Program-made: the position numbers and the translations under genes | The notes under the pieces: generated by a model | What the model saw: only the letters and a program-made list of their open reading frames with translations | What the model was told of the DNA's origin: nothing | Database searches by the model: none | From: Desulfallas thermosapovorans DSM 6562 | Lineage (GTDB): Bacteria; Bacillota; Desulfotomaculia; Desulfotomaculales; Desulfallaceae | Assembly (NCBI RefSeq): GCF_008124625.1 | Contig: NZ_VNHM01000003.1 | Location: 1 to 64,000 of the forward strand | DNA: 64,000 nt | Reading direction: 5' to 3' | Shown: positions 54,101 through 62,944 of the stretch, one piece after another | Position numbering within the stretch: position 1 is the first letter of the stretch | Layout: every line of letters starts with the position of its first letter

Positions 54101-54840
54101 GTTTAGAATATGATTTTATTTACCTGCCGGCACCAGTTAATCGATTATTCGTTTTATTGACTGGAGCCGTTGATCGAAGTAAAACTAATCCGCCTGTTTT
54201 TCACAGGTGGTCGTGGGCAAGTTATTTCCCGGGTCATTGTTTATATATCGCTGATCCTACATTAAAATTGTACAAAGACATTAATGTTGCCTGGTATATA
54301 GGTACGCTTAAAACAGACGTTATCTCGATTATTGCCCAGTTAATAATTGATGTAGCCGGAAAGTTGAATATGCCTTTAGGTGATGTTATTATTTATGCTT
54401 CATCTGCCGGGGGTTTTGCGGCACTTAAATTATCATCGATAATACCAGATATTGTTGTGGTTGCTATAAATCCCCAAATTGATGTAACTCAATATAAAAA
54501 TAAATCAGTTGACAAGTATCTAAGTTATTGTTTTGATGGCATAGACCGTACAAATGCAATTATCAATTACCCTGAGCGGTTTAGCATTATTCCCTTTTGC
54601 AACAAAATTAAAAATAATAAAGTTGTTTACGTCCAAAACAGACTCGATAAACATCATTATCATACACATTTCAAACTTTTTAACCGGGCTATAGGGTTAA
54701 ATGCTGCCAACAATTATAGAATAAATAACATAAAAGCTATATTTTTTGAACATGAAGATGGACATAGGAAAGCGGAGCCACCAGAATTATTTCCAACAAT
54801 AATTGAGACAGCCATAGGTTTATCCAGATCCGATCTGTAG
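51160..54840 (+). CDS. giant multidomain glycosyltransferase with C-terminal hydrolase-like domain
   Basis: A 1226-residue protein. A coiled coil (~15-85) ends in QSRTWRYTLPVRKL. Helical repeat-like segments lie at ~150-290. A GT2 domain at ~320-520 has VTVIVPVYNAEGTIKTALDS, VVDDHSTDATTD and CHDADDWSHPEK. A GT4-like domain at ~585-930 has EAFGRVIIEAMAVGVPVILP. The last ~280 residues carry a Ser-elbow (YASSAGGFAALK, ~1077) and a late His (EHEDGH, ~1197), like an alpha/beta hydrolase. It probably assembles the glycan exported by the upstream transporter. ATG 51160 follows GGGGAG. Confidence 0.87.
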   Translation: MNKMPVDPGNKSKPNKDFETGQEELKLQLDKVIKELNIEREREQELTTKLKKLESELKNARVMCQKAVRERDRIKRLYAQIEQSRTWRYTLPVRKLASIFKCDAKGKSSPHRMQSPKPAVAVESTKLLKYERQSVEPGSKPLTQKEKKAAKKISQLKFRLYNLGFTERALADLQSLFQQTNDSCVKRLAAWELVLWYANQYSEAGAQRCLDLLPGALQGEKSPGRLRQAAIIEAECHEILGNKEAAKETINNALELNPHADLFLARTNLETDMKEKVNWINKALALHGISAISYDDSLRGTALDCLRPGHNARRCTEIPSDAPKVTVIVPVYNAEGTIKTALDSITSQTWSNLEIIVVDDHSTDATTDIVEEYVKRDNRTQLIKAESNGGPYVARNLALRAATGEFVTCHDADDWSHPEKIERQVRYLLNNPSIIGNSSQQARVFDDLKPYRRGNPGYYIFNNMSSFMFRRIPVMNAVGYWDCVRFGADSEFIRRIKKVFGENTVVEVSTGPLTFQRQSRNSLTGDGAFGYHGFFMGARKEYFESHEYYHSIADSLRYDFPQKFRPFAVPEPMWPIREVRNSERRHFDVILVSDFRLDGGSNMSNVEEIKAQKRMGLYTGLIQMSRYDYYPRKKINPKIRQLLDGNQVQMIVYGEKLSCDVLILRYPPVLQEWQRYIPNVKAKDIRVIVNQTPMSDYGPGAVLRYDIKRCHKHLLRYFGKGGIWHPISPLVREALNKHHAKELEIITLSDEDWINIIDVDEWRRPSRPSRGAAIRIGRHARDSILKWPADGKELLAVYPDSTGYEIHVLGGAGIPEKILGYLPKNWRVLEFGEMHPKDFLAMLDVFVYYTHPDLVEAFGRVIIEAMAVGVPVILPPKFREVFGEAAIYAEPAEVKEKIDSLMSNDDYYQSQVEKAWAYVKKHFGYSKHAARLGIKKNLEVPIKAGGKVSLKSLQDLPRYKFNWPILPAEFKKGAYSFSWEGLEYDFIYLPAPVNRLFVLLTGAVDRSKTNPPVFHRWSWASYFPGHCLYIADPTLKLYKDINVAWYIGTLKTDVISIIAQLIIDVAGKLNMPLGDVIIYASSAGGFAALKLSSIIPDIVVVAINPQIDVTQYKNKSVDKYLSYCFDGIDRTNAIINYPERFSIIPFCNKIKNNKVVYVQNRLDKHHYHTHFKLFNRAIGLNAANNYRINNIKAIFFEHEDGHRKAEPPELFPTIIETAIGLSRSDL

Positions 54841-54912
54841 ATTAGAAATAAAGAGATGTGATGGGTGTTGATAAATGGGGAGTTATATTAACTTGAAATT
54901 TAGGGATGCTTT

Positions 54913-57468
54913 ATGTTAATTATACAGGTTTGCCGCAAACTGTACAATTTAATATTTTATAAAGCATTAAATTTAATAGAATCCATTATTTTTAAAATCT
55001 TTACTATAGATCAGATACGTAGCATAGCAAAAAGACTTAACCCTTGGCAAAGGAGTCTAGTTAAGAAATATTTTATTCCAAAACAAAAAATAATATCGGA
55101 CATTCAACATCGTTTATATAATCTTGGTTTTACAGAACGAGGTCTTAGGGATTTATATAATTTGTTTAACGATACTGAAAACCCCTATGTAAAAAGAATG
55201 GTAGCTTGGGAGCTGGTACTTTGGCATGCCAACCAGTATAACGAAGCGGCTGCAAGACAATGCTTGGATTTATTACCCGGGGCACTGCAAGGTGAAAAAT
55301 CCCCCAGCCGTTTACGACAGGCCGCCATAATTGAAACCCTGTGCCATGAAGTCTTAGGTAATATAGAAGCAGCCAAAGAAACAATTAATAACGCCCTTAA
55401 ACTAAAACCCCATGCAGACCTGTTTCTTGCCAGAGCAAACCTTGAAACCGGCATGGAAGGAAAAGTGAACTGGATTAATAAAGCACTTGCCCTCCATGGA
55501 ATATCCGGGATTTCGTATGATGACTCTTTAAGCGATACCGCCCTGGATTGCCTGAGACCCGGTCATAATACAAGTAGATATACCGAAATCCCCAGTGATG
55601 CGCCAAAAGTAACTGTTATTGTACCCGTTTATAACGCTGAAGATACAATAAGAACTGCGCTGGATTCGATAACATCCCAGACATGGGGCAACTTGGAGAT
55701 AATTGTAGTAGATGACCACAGCACCGATGCTACAACAAATATCGTTGAAGAGTATGTGAAAAGGGATAGTAGAATTCAGTTAATCAAAGCTGAATCGAAC
55801 GGTGGCCCGTATGTAGCTCGAAACCTTGCACTCCAGGCAGCTACAGGTGAATTTGTAACCTGTCATGATGCGGATGATTGGTCTCATCCTGAAAAAATCG
55901 AAATACAAGCTTTGCATTTGATTAAGAATCCATCCATTATAGGGAACGTATCGCAACTGGCCCGTACCAATTCCGACCTTAAATTTTTTGGGGGAAGGAA
56001 TCCAGGAATAATAACACTCAAGTTCGCAACATCTTTCCTGTTCAGGCGTAAGCAGGTAATTGATGCTGTAGGTTACTGGGATAGTGTTCGATTTGGTGCT
56101 GATAGTGAGCTTATACGGCGGGTTAAAAAAATATTTGGTAACGAAGCAATCGCGGAACTGGCAACAGGACCCCTGTCTTTTTACAGGAAATCCGGCCAAT
56201 CTTTAACCGGAAACAAAGCTTTTGGTCACCCTGGATATTACATGGGTGCACGCAAGGAGTACCATGAAAGCCAAATTTATTTTTACAGTAATTCAGATAA
56301 CTTGCGTTACGAATTTCCCCAGAGATCCCGTCCATTTCCCGTACCCGAACCCATGTGGCCCAAACGGGAGGTTAGGCCCTCCGAAAGGCGTCATTTTGAT
56401 GTTATTTTAATATCTGATTTTCGCATGATAGGCGGTTCGACCTTATCCAGTGTTGAGGAAATCAAGGCTCAAAAGCGGCTTGGTTTACGGACAGGATTAA
56501 TACAGATGTCACGCTATGACATTGATCCCAAAAGAGGCATCCTCCCGCAGGTACGGGAATTAATTGATGGAGACAAAGTCCAAATGATTGTTTATGGTGA
56601 AAAAGTTTCCTGTGATATATTAAATATTCGGTATCCTCCCGTGCTGCAAGAATGGCAGCGATATGTTCCTGATGTAGATGCAAAGGATATCAATACTATA
56701 GTTAATCAAACACCCATGAGTGTTTATGGTGAAGGCGCTGTCCAGCGGTATGACATTAATCAGTGTCAGGAACATCTCGAAAAATACTTTGGGAAAACCG
56801 GTACGTGGTACCCCATTGGCCCGTTGGTACGCAAAGCCCTTCAAGAACACCATGCAGAAGAGATTAAATCAATCAAGCTGGCAGGTGAAGACTGGACAAA
56901 TATCATAGACATTGACCAGTGGCGGCGCAAAACATATTCGCCACGCAAATCAAAACCAAGAATTGGAAGGCATTCCCGGGATCATGATGTACGCAAATGG
57001 CCTGCGACTGCTGGAGAATTACTCACAATATATCCTGAATCCAGTGATTACGAAATACACATTCTTGGTGGTGCAAAAATACCTGAAATAATTATGGGGA
57101 GATTGCCAGGCAACTGGCACGTTTTGGAATTCGGTAAAATGCCCCCTAAAGATTTCCTGGCCATGTTGGATGTATTTGTATATTATACTCACCCTGATTT
57201 AGTGGAGGCTTTTGGGCGAGTGATTGTTGAAGCAATGGCTGTTGGTGTACCTGTGATTTTACCGCCCAAATTCCGGGAAGTCTTTGGCGAGGCAGCCATC
57301 TATGCGGAGCCGGCGGAGGTTAAGGAAAACATTGAACGCTTGATTAATGATGATGATTATTACAAATCGCAGGTTGAAAAGGCCTGGGTTTACGTGGAAA
57401 AACATTTCGGTTATGCGAAACATGCTGCCAGGTTGGGTAAGTCGTTAGAAAGGTCTACGAGAAATTAA
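54913..57468 (+). CDS. multidomain glycosyltransferase, paralogue of the upstream giant protein
   Basis: An 851-residue paralogue of the previous gene product. The helical repeat region (~65-200), GT2 (~228-430, VDDHSTDATTN, CHDADDWSHPEK) and GT4-like domain (~490-845, EAFGRVIVEAMAVGVPVILP) are in the same order. The long coil and the C-terminal hydrolase-like domain are missing. Some blocks are nearly identical in DNA between the two genes (around 51800/55290, 53690/57170), while others differ strongly, suggesting gene conversion after tandem duplication. ATG 54913 follows TTAGGGATG. It is the last gene of the cluster. Confidence 0.87.
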   Translation: MLIIQVCRKLYNLIFYKALNLIESIIFKIFTIDQIRSIAKRLNPWQRSLVKKYFIPKQKIISDIQHRLYNLGFTERGLRDLYNLFNDTENPYVKRMVAWELVLWHANQYNEAAARQCLDLLPGALQGEKSPSRLRQAAIIETLCHEVLGNIEAAKETINNALKLKPHADLFLARANLETGMEGKVNWINKALALHGISGISYDDSLSDTALDCLRPGHNTSRYTEIPSDAPKVTVIVPVYNAEDTIRTALDSITSQTWGNLEIIVVDDHSTDATTNIVEEYVKRDSRIQLIKAESNGGPYVARNLALQAATGEFVTCHDADDWSHPEKIEIQALHLIKNPSIIGNVSQLARTNSDLKFFGGRNPGIITLKFATSFLFRRKQVIDAVGYWDSVRFGADSELIRRVKKIFGNEAIAELATGPLSFYRKSGQSLTGNKAFGHPGYYMGARKEYHESQIYFYSNSDNLRYEFPQRSRPFPVPEPMWPKREVRPSERRHFDVILISDFRMIGGSTLSSVEEIKAQKRLGLRTGLIQMSRYDIDPKRGILPQVRELIDGDKVQMIVYGEKVSCDILNIRYPPVLQEWQRYVPDVDAKDINTIVNQTPMSVYGEGAVQRYDINQCQEHLEKYFGKTGTWYPIGPLVRKALQEHHAEEIKSIKLAGEDWTNIIDIDQWRRKTYSPRKSKPRIGRHSRDHDVRKWPATAGELLTIYPESSDYEIHILGGAKIPEIIMGRLPGNWHVLEFGKMPPKDFLAMLDVFVYYTHPDLVEAFGRVIVEAMAVGVPVILPPKFREVFGEAAIYAEPAEVKENIERLINDDDYYKSQVEKAWVYVEKHFGYAKHAARLGKSLERSTRN

Positions 57469-57661
57469 AGACTACTTTATTGTATTTGCTTTAAGCTACC
57501 CGGCACTTGTTTTTTAGGTTCAAAACTTTCGTATTTAATAACGCCACCGGGACCGGGTAGAGCCGGTTTGTACTTTTGTGGATAACACTCCAATATTTGG
57601 AACAATTTGAGTGTTTTGTCATAATATAGTAAAATATTAAACTATGTTTGGGGTGTTCAAA

Positions 57662-59248
57662 ATGAGTGATAAGGTTTTATTAAACGAAGGAAAGGTTGCT
57701 CAAGGGGGGAACACATTTAACCAGGTTGAATCCTGCGAGATTGGGCCAACAAGTACAAGGCAGCGTCGTGAGGATGCATTTCAAATACGCCGAAATGCAG
57801 CGCTTTTTCAAAAGAACCTTACTCTACCAGGCCATCCATGTAACGGTGATGAAAATCTATTTGTCAATAAAATCGGTAACTTTTCCAAGGGACTGCCCCA
57901 TAACCATCTCGGCGAGGTAGACCTCAATGCCTATAATGACATGATCAGGGCTTTATCCACCGGCAGCCCCGACGATTTTGAATTCATACCTTTGGGGGGA
58001 GTTACCAAGCTGGCCAGCCCCCAGACCGCTTATGCGTTCGAGATGGTAGGACCGGATACTCATCATATAAGCATGATTCCGGCACCAGCCTTCAGCAGTG
58101 CCTGGAGTGCCGGTGAAATGACTGAACTTTACTGGCTGGCGTTAACCCGTGATGTGCCCTTTGCGAAGTACAACACCGATCCGCTTACCCTCGCGGCTGC
58201 GGGTGAGCTGTCTGGTTTTTCTGATTTTCGGGGACCAAAGGTCAATGGAGTGGTCACCACGGATACCTTGTTCCGCGGCGATACGCCCGGAGACTTAACG
58301 GGACCATATATTTCCCAGTTCCTGTGGAAGGACATTCCTTACGGTGCCACAACCATCGTTCAGCGCTATCGCACCACAGCAGCCGGCGTTGACCACATGA
58401 CCTCTTATGAGGATTGGTTGAATACCCAGAATGGATTCCCTTCCAGCACACCTAATCAATTCGACCCCACGCCCCGCTATATCCGTAATGGCCGCGATTT
58501 AGGCGAATGGTGCCACCGTGATTTCACCTTCCAGGGCTTTCTTGGTGCATGTTTAATTCTGCTCAGTTATGGGCCGGCAGCGCTGTCCCCCAGTAACCCT
58601 TATCTGCGTTCGGCCACCCAGAACGGTAGATCCACTTTCGGTGCCCCACATATTCTGGATTTTGTGGCCCGGGCGACCCGGGCAGCGGACATGGCTGCCT
58701 GGTACCAAAAATGGCTGGTCCACCGGCGACTCCGGCCGGAAGAGTTCGGGGGACGGGTCCATAACCAATTAACGGGCACCGCTAATTACCCCATCAACCA
58801 GGAACTACTCGATTCCCAGGCGATTGCTGATGTATATAGTAAGTTTGGCACCTACCTTTTACCTCAGGCTTACGCGGAAGGATGCCCAACACACCCGTCC
58901 TATCCCGCCGGTCACGCCTGCGTTGCCGGGGCGGGAGCGACCATGCTAAAGGCGTTCTTCAAGGAGTCGTTTGTTATTCCCAACCCGGTTGTAGCCAGTA
59001 CCGACGGTCTCTCACTACTCCCTTATTCGGGACCGGCTTTGACGGTGGGTGGGGAACTGAACAAACTTGCCAGCAATATAGGCCTGGGTCGCAATACCGC
59101 AGGTGTACACTATCGCTCAGACGGCGAGGGCCTAAAAGTGGGCGAAGCTGTAGCCATCGGTATACTGCAGGATTACCGGAAAACATATAATGAAAATTTT
59201 AGCGGTTTCTCCTTTACCAAATTTGACGGGACCAAAATTGTGATTTAA
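57662..59248 (+). CDS. vanadium-dependent haloperoxidase (PAP2 superfamily)
   Basis: A 528-residue homologue of vanadium haloperoxidases, which oxidise halides with H2O2. Vanadate-site segments are KWLVHRRLRPEEFGG (Lys and Arg), PSYPAGHACVAGAG (His), and NIGLGRNTAGVHYRSDGEG (Arg and the vanadate-ligating His). The Ser of the common PSGH motif is Ala (PAGH). No signal peptide is evident. ATG 57662 follows GGGGTG. It is single-gene, with imperfect dyads in the upstream 80 bases. Such an enzyme is unexpected in a strict anaerobe; oxidant defence or transfer from an aerobe are options. Confidence 0.88.
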   Translation: MSDKVLLNEGKVAQGGNTFNQVESCEIGPTSTRQRREDAFQIRRNAALFQKNLTLPGHPCNGDENLFVNKIGNFSKGLPHNHLGEVDLNAYNDMIRALSTGSPDDFEFIPLGGVTKLASPQTAYAFEMVGPDTHHISMIPAPAFSSAWSAGEMTELYWLALTRDVPFAKYNTDPLTLAAAGELSGFSDFRGPKVNGVVTTDTLFRGDTPGDLTGPYISQFLWKDIPYGATTIVQRYRTTAAGVDHMTSYEDWLNTQNGFPSSTPNQFDPTPRYIRNGRDLGEWCHRDFTFQGFLGACLILLSYGPAALSPSNPYLRSATQNGRSTFGAPHILDFVARATRAADMAAWYQKWLVHRRLRPEEFGGRVHNQLTGTANYPINQELLDSQAIADVYSKFGTYLLPQAYAEGCPTHPSYPAGHACVAGAGATMLKAFFKESFVIPNPVVASTDGLSLLPYSGPALTVGGELNKLASNIGLGRNTAGVHYRSDGEGLKVGEAVAIGILQDYRKTYNENFSGFSFTKFDGTKIVI

Positions 59249-59344
59249 GCTAAGCTTATGAAATCCGAAGTGGACCGTACGTGCCACCCGTGCATACGCT
59301 TTAGTTCATCCAAATATGACCGGTAGCGGTTCCTGCTCGAGCAA

Positions 59345-59375
59345 ATTTCAGAAGGGCAAATTGCCCTTCTGAAAT
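59345..59375. repeat. near-perfect 31-base palindrome
   Basis: Two 15-base arms (ATTTCAGAAGGGCAA and its complement) meet around one central base, about 100 bases after the haloperoxidase stop. A second small palindrome (CGAACCT-A-AGGTTCG) lies at 59391. It could serve as a terminator or a protein-binding cruciform; the tiny loop argues against an efficient terminator. Confidence 0.6.
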
Positions 59376-59549
59376 CTCCCCTAAGGAGACCCGAACCTAA
59401 GGTTCGAACATTCTACAGAATACCGCGACTTTAATGAAACTCTATGCCGGCTTTGGTATTTTTACAAATAAGAATTGAAACCCGATCCCGTTCTCAATAT
59501 ACTGAGAGTAGCAACACTTCATGGAACGGTAAAAAACGAGAGGGATATT

Positions 59550-60863
59550 ATGCTAAACACAATCAATGACTTTGAAACCTTCTGTACATACCTGGAAGAG
59601 AATAGACCAAAGCTAACCAAGGTACGGAATGAACTGGGCAAGAAAGACTGCTATGCCATAAACGCTCTGCTATCCAGACCAAGAGAACTGGATGGACCCA
59701 AATATCTTCAGCCCGTTTACTTGACCATAAATTTATTTTTCCACATTATTAAGGCCACAGGGCTCTTTGTACGTGAAACAAAAAAGAATGGAGAGGGTTA
59801 TCTTGTACCTTCCCCTAAACTTGAGAAGTTTAGAGCTCTTAATTCCTGTTCAAAGTATATGTTCCTGTTTAGAACATACTGGACGAAGCTTGACTACAGG
59901 GAATTATACTGGAATACCCTGGCCATGAGTGGACATTTCATCTATATGCGTATCGGGCTGGAAGCTCTGAAAGACACCAAACCTGGTGAAAGGGTTTTTG
60001 CCGACATAGAGGATTTTCGAAATGCTTATGACTGGTCTAACCCGATACACCGCTTTTTTGTTACCGCCGGTCCGGTTATTCACCATCTGAGGGACTTTGG
60101 CTTCTGGGAATACGAGGAAGCACAAATAAAAGATAAACTGCTTTTCGGGAAAAATGATCCGGGTGTGAAGGCTGTTACACTTACTGATTTCGGTCCGGCC
60201 ATGATCCGGGCCTGTCTGAACAGACCGTATGAATTGTATAACGAGAGACCCGACGTAAAACTAATTGAACGCTGCTGGTATGATGAACACCTTAAACCTT
60301 TACTTGATAAACCCGGCATTGAAAGAGCTTCGGCAAATACACCGAAAGAACCCTTTGAAAAAGCGTTTGAAGCCATATTCCCCGCCGCCGCCATTGATTC
60401 TACCGCTATTAATGCAATGTATAAAGTTACGGACAGGCGAATGGATACCGGTGATGGGAATGTATATATACTCAAGGTGTCACTAAATAGACGGGCCTGG
60501 CGGCGCATCAGGATTTCAGCGGCAAACACCCTGCATCACCTGCACGAGGCCATACAGGATGCCTTTGATTTCTACGATGACCATCTTTACGCCTTTTTTA
60601 TGGATGGACAACTCTGGTCGAAAAATGCCTACTGGAGCAGAGAGGGGGAACAGCCTCCTTATGCTGACAAGGCGGTAATAGGGCAGCTTGGTTTAACACG
60701 CGGGCAAAATTTCTTGTACTTGTTCGATTTTGGCGACGAGTGGAAGTTTGACGTGCGGGTTGAGGAGATACTTGACTCGGACTTGCCGCCCGAAAGGCCG
60801 CTGGTTACCGGTAAAAAGGGTGCATCTCCCGAACAGTACCCGAGCTATGAGGATGATTACTAA
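59550..60863 (+). CDS. plasmid pRiA4b ORF-3 family protein
   Basis: A 437-residue protein. The C-terminal domain (~310-420) matches pRiA4b ORF-3: LKVSLNRRAWRRIRISAANTLHHLHEAIQDAF, then YLFDFGDEWKFDVRVEEI. The N-terminal ~300 residues are helical with no domain I recognise. The family is often carried on mobile or accessory DNA and its role is unknown. ATG 59550 follows GAGAGGGA; a longer frame starts at 59475. Confidence 0.85.
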   Translation: MLNTINDFETFCTYLEENRPKLTKVRNELGKKDCYAINALLSRPRELDGPKYLQPVYLTINLFFHIIKATGLFVRETKKNGEGYLVPSPKLEKFRALNSCSKYMFLFRTYWTKLDYRELYWNTLAMSGHFIYMRIGLEALKDTKPGERVFADIEDFRNAYDWSNPIHRFFVTAGPVIHHLRDFGFWEYEEAQIKDKLLFGKNDPGVKAVTLTDFGPAMIRACLNRPYELYNERPDVKLIERCWYDEHLKPLLDKPGIERASANTPKEPFEKAFEAIFPAAAIDSTAINAMYKVTDRRMDTGDGNVYILKVSLNRRAWRRIRISAANTLHHLHEAIQDAFDFYDDHLYAFFMDGQLWSKNAYWSREGEQPPYADKAVIGQLGLTRGQNFLYLFDFGDEWKFDVRVEEILDSDLPPERPLVTGKKGASPEQYPSYEDDY

Positions 60864-60975
60864 AAAGAAATAAGCTCATGTACAGCAATTTTTAATTTAG
60901 CACTATACCTTTCATCTAATATCCTCTGGCGCTTTTCGGTGGTTGTGACCGGTCGGATATACATCGTTAAGCGTC

Positions 60976-61013
60976 AAGTTAACCCCACTCCTCGCGCAAG
61001 GTGGGGTTAACTT
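60976..61013 (+). terminator. terminator after the pRiA4b ORF-3 gene
   Basis: A 13-bp perfect stem (AAGTTAACCCCAC/GTGGGGTTAACTT) is followed by GTTTTTG. It is preceded by TAAGCGTCA, as is the hairpin after splB. Confidence 0.75.
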
Positions 61014-61162
61014 GTTTTTGTCACCCATTGTTACCCGGCAACCATGTTGAACAACCGGACAATGGCAAACCAGGTTCTCCATAAGGTAAATTTGGCTTCA
61101 TAAACATGTGACGATAATTCGTTTTTTTGTAGTAATCATTGCCGGTATTTTTCAGCGGAATA

Positions 61163-61636
61163 TTATTTCAGGGGTCTCAATTTAATATTTCCAATCTTAA
61201 TATAAACATAGGTAGCCAGTGAAAACCAGGCGGAAAAGACTATGGGGGCGTAATACTTGTAGCTGCCGATATACTCAAATAACCCCAGCCCGGTTAAAAC
61301 CAGCCCCACCATGTAAGCAAATATCGAGAAACCAGCAACATAAGGAATTAAGAATGCTGTTCTGGCAGGAAGAAAATAAAAAAATAACATGAATGCGAAC
61401 ATCCAGGCTATGGGTGACCAGATTGTTATTACACCGTAAATGCCGAATGGTCCCATGTTATAGTACCTGGCTAAATCCAAAAAATGCAGTGCAAATACCA
61501 CTATAAGATCTACAATGGCGCCAAAAATAAATCCATAAAGCAAATACTTTTTAAACATATGCCTGGGAATAATTGCATAGGCGGCAATGCCGAAAAGAAT
61601 AGCTTTATAAAAAAATAAGATGCTTTTGCCGAACAC
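61163..61636 (-). CDS. CBO0543-family membrane protein
   Basis: A 157-residue integral membrane protein with about five helices. The pattern AAYAIIPRHMFKKYLLYGFIFGAIVDL and GPFGIYGVITIWSPIAWMFAFMLFFYFLP is that of the CBO0543 family, which is common in spore-forming Firmicutes. The function is unknown. GTG 61636 lies behind a GGAG site. Single gene. Confidence 0.78.
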   Translation of the reverse strand: MFGKSILFFYKAILFGIAAYAIIPRHMFKKYLLYGFIFGAIVDLIVVFALHFLDLARYYNMGPFGIYGVITIWSPIAWMFAFMLFFYFLPARTAFLIPYVAGFSIFAYMVGLVLTGLGLFEYIGSYKYYAPIVFSAWFSLATYVYIKIGNIKLRPLK

Positions 61637-61908
61637 CGGTTAAAACTCCATTCTGCACAAAAAAAAACGATTAACTCAGGATTTATTGTTTCCTTGCGGA
61701 GGTTTATTTATAATTGCGCTTACCAAAGGAAATGTATAATTTGAAAGTTCGTCCACCGGCCCAAAGTACAGTAGGGGCAGGCTACATGGAAAACTAATCT
61801 CTTTGCTACACGGGGAAATTAATTTCTAAATTTTTACACAACAAAAGGACTTGCCATATATGAACCAGAATAAATACAAGAGCCGGGAAAGGTGGGAGGT
61901 TTAAGGAT

Positions 61909-62889
61909 ATGTCTTTAAAGCAAAGGTTATTTTCAATCATTCTTATCCTTTTATTTCTGTGGCTCATTATCTCCGTATATTTTTACGGCCAGCACTACCT
62001 CGCTTATAAAAGCTTTCCCATTTGGGGTAAAGCGGAGACGGATGACGCCTTCATACTGTTAAAAAACGTTGTTGTTTATAACCATGAGCAAAAATATTAT
62101 GATTTTGATGAGATTCCGTGGTACTGGGAGATAGCCAAAAAAATAAGTAACAACGAGCTCCGTAATGCATTTGTTAAAGTTTGCTATTTTTACAGCAGGC
62201 CTTATATCTTTCACAAAGATAAAAGTACTATAAAGCTGCAGGGAATTATAGCATTAAAAGGCTCAAAAGACCCGGACGATTTCCTTGGTATAAACCAGCC
62301 ACTGGATATCAGACTTTACGGAGATTACGATGTCTCCCTGACCAGCGGCATGGGTTCAAGACACAGAGATGGCAGCAATGTTTTATTATTTGAGTCAATG
62401 GGAAACGATGTATTGCTTAAGAATAATCACACTTACAAGGCGGTTATTAAAAATGAACAAGACGAGATAATTAAGGAGTTACCCTTAAGGCCGCAGTGGA
62501 GGTATCAGGCTTATAGTTTTTTTGATGCAAGACCTTTTTATTATCCCTTCGAACCTGCAATTACAATTAATAGATTCATCAATTTATTAAAGGACAACCA
62601 AAGGGAACTGGCCGCAAGCTATATACATTTCAAGTGCAAAGAAACATTCCCCTGGGAAAACTTTGACCACCCATACTTTAGCGAAGCACACCCGGGTGTT
62701 GAGTACTATATTGGTAATTACCTGGGGTTTGAAAATGTTTTTTCCATGAATTTACTATACTTTAAACCGGGTGATCAGGTCCGCACTCCGGACCAGTGTT
62801 TTGCAAGGCAGGCAATCTATTTTGTTGATCACCTGGGAAAATGGAAAATTATAAACGCGGAGCCCATCGAGATTGATGATTATAATTAA
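61909..62889 (+). CDS. membrane-anchored protein of unknown function
   Basis: A 326-residue protein with one N-terminal membrane helix (LFSIILILLFLWLIISVYFY), probably an uncleaved anchor, and an extracytoplasmic remainder. I recognise no family. The C-terminal part (FINLLKDNQRELAASYIHFK, FENVFSMNLLYFKPGDQ) has the look of a small alpha/beta domain like that in the lipoprotein at 38717-39739. ATG 61909 follows GGGAGG. Single gene. Confidence 0.75.
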   Translation: MSLKQRLFSIILILLFLWLIISVYFYGQHYLAYKSFPIWGKAETDDAFILLKNVVVYNHEQKYYDFDEIPWYWEIAKKISNNELRNAFVKVCYFYSRPYIFHKDKSTIKLQGIIALKGSKDPDDFLGINQPLDIRLYGDYDVSLTSGMGSRHRDGSNVLLFESMGNDVLLKNNHTYKAVIKNEQDEIIKELPLRPQWRYQAYSFFDARPFYYPFEPAITINRFINLLKDNQRELAASYIHFKCKETFPWENFDHPYFSEAHPGVEYYIGNYLGFENVFSMNLLYFKPGDQVRTPDQCFARQAIYFVDHLGKWKIINAEPIEIDDYN

Positions 62890-62907
62890 CGATGCTTTAC
62901 CAAGAAG

Positions 62908-62940
62908 CGCCGTAAAGCCCCCGGCTTTAGCCGTAGGGAT
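62908..62940 (+). mobile_element. IS200/IS605-type end remnant
   Basis: AAAGCCCCCGGCTTTAGCCG-T-AGGGAT is the hairpin type typical of the right end of IS605-family tnpB elements (GCCCCCGGCTTTAGCCG followed by a G run). No tnpB or tnpA frame is present. It is directly joined to an IS256-type transposase remnant. Confidence 0.45.
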
Positions 62941-62944
62941 ATAA

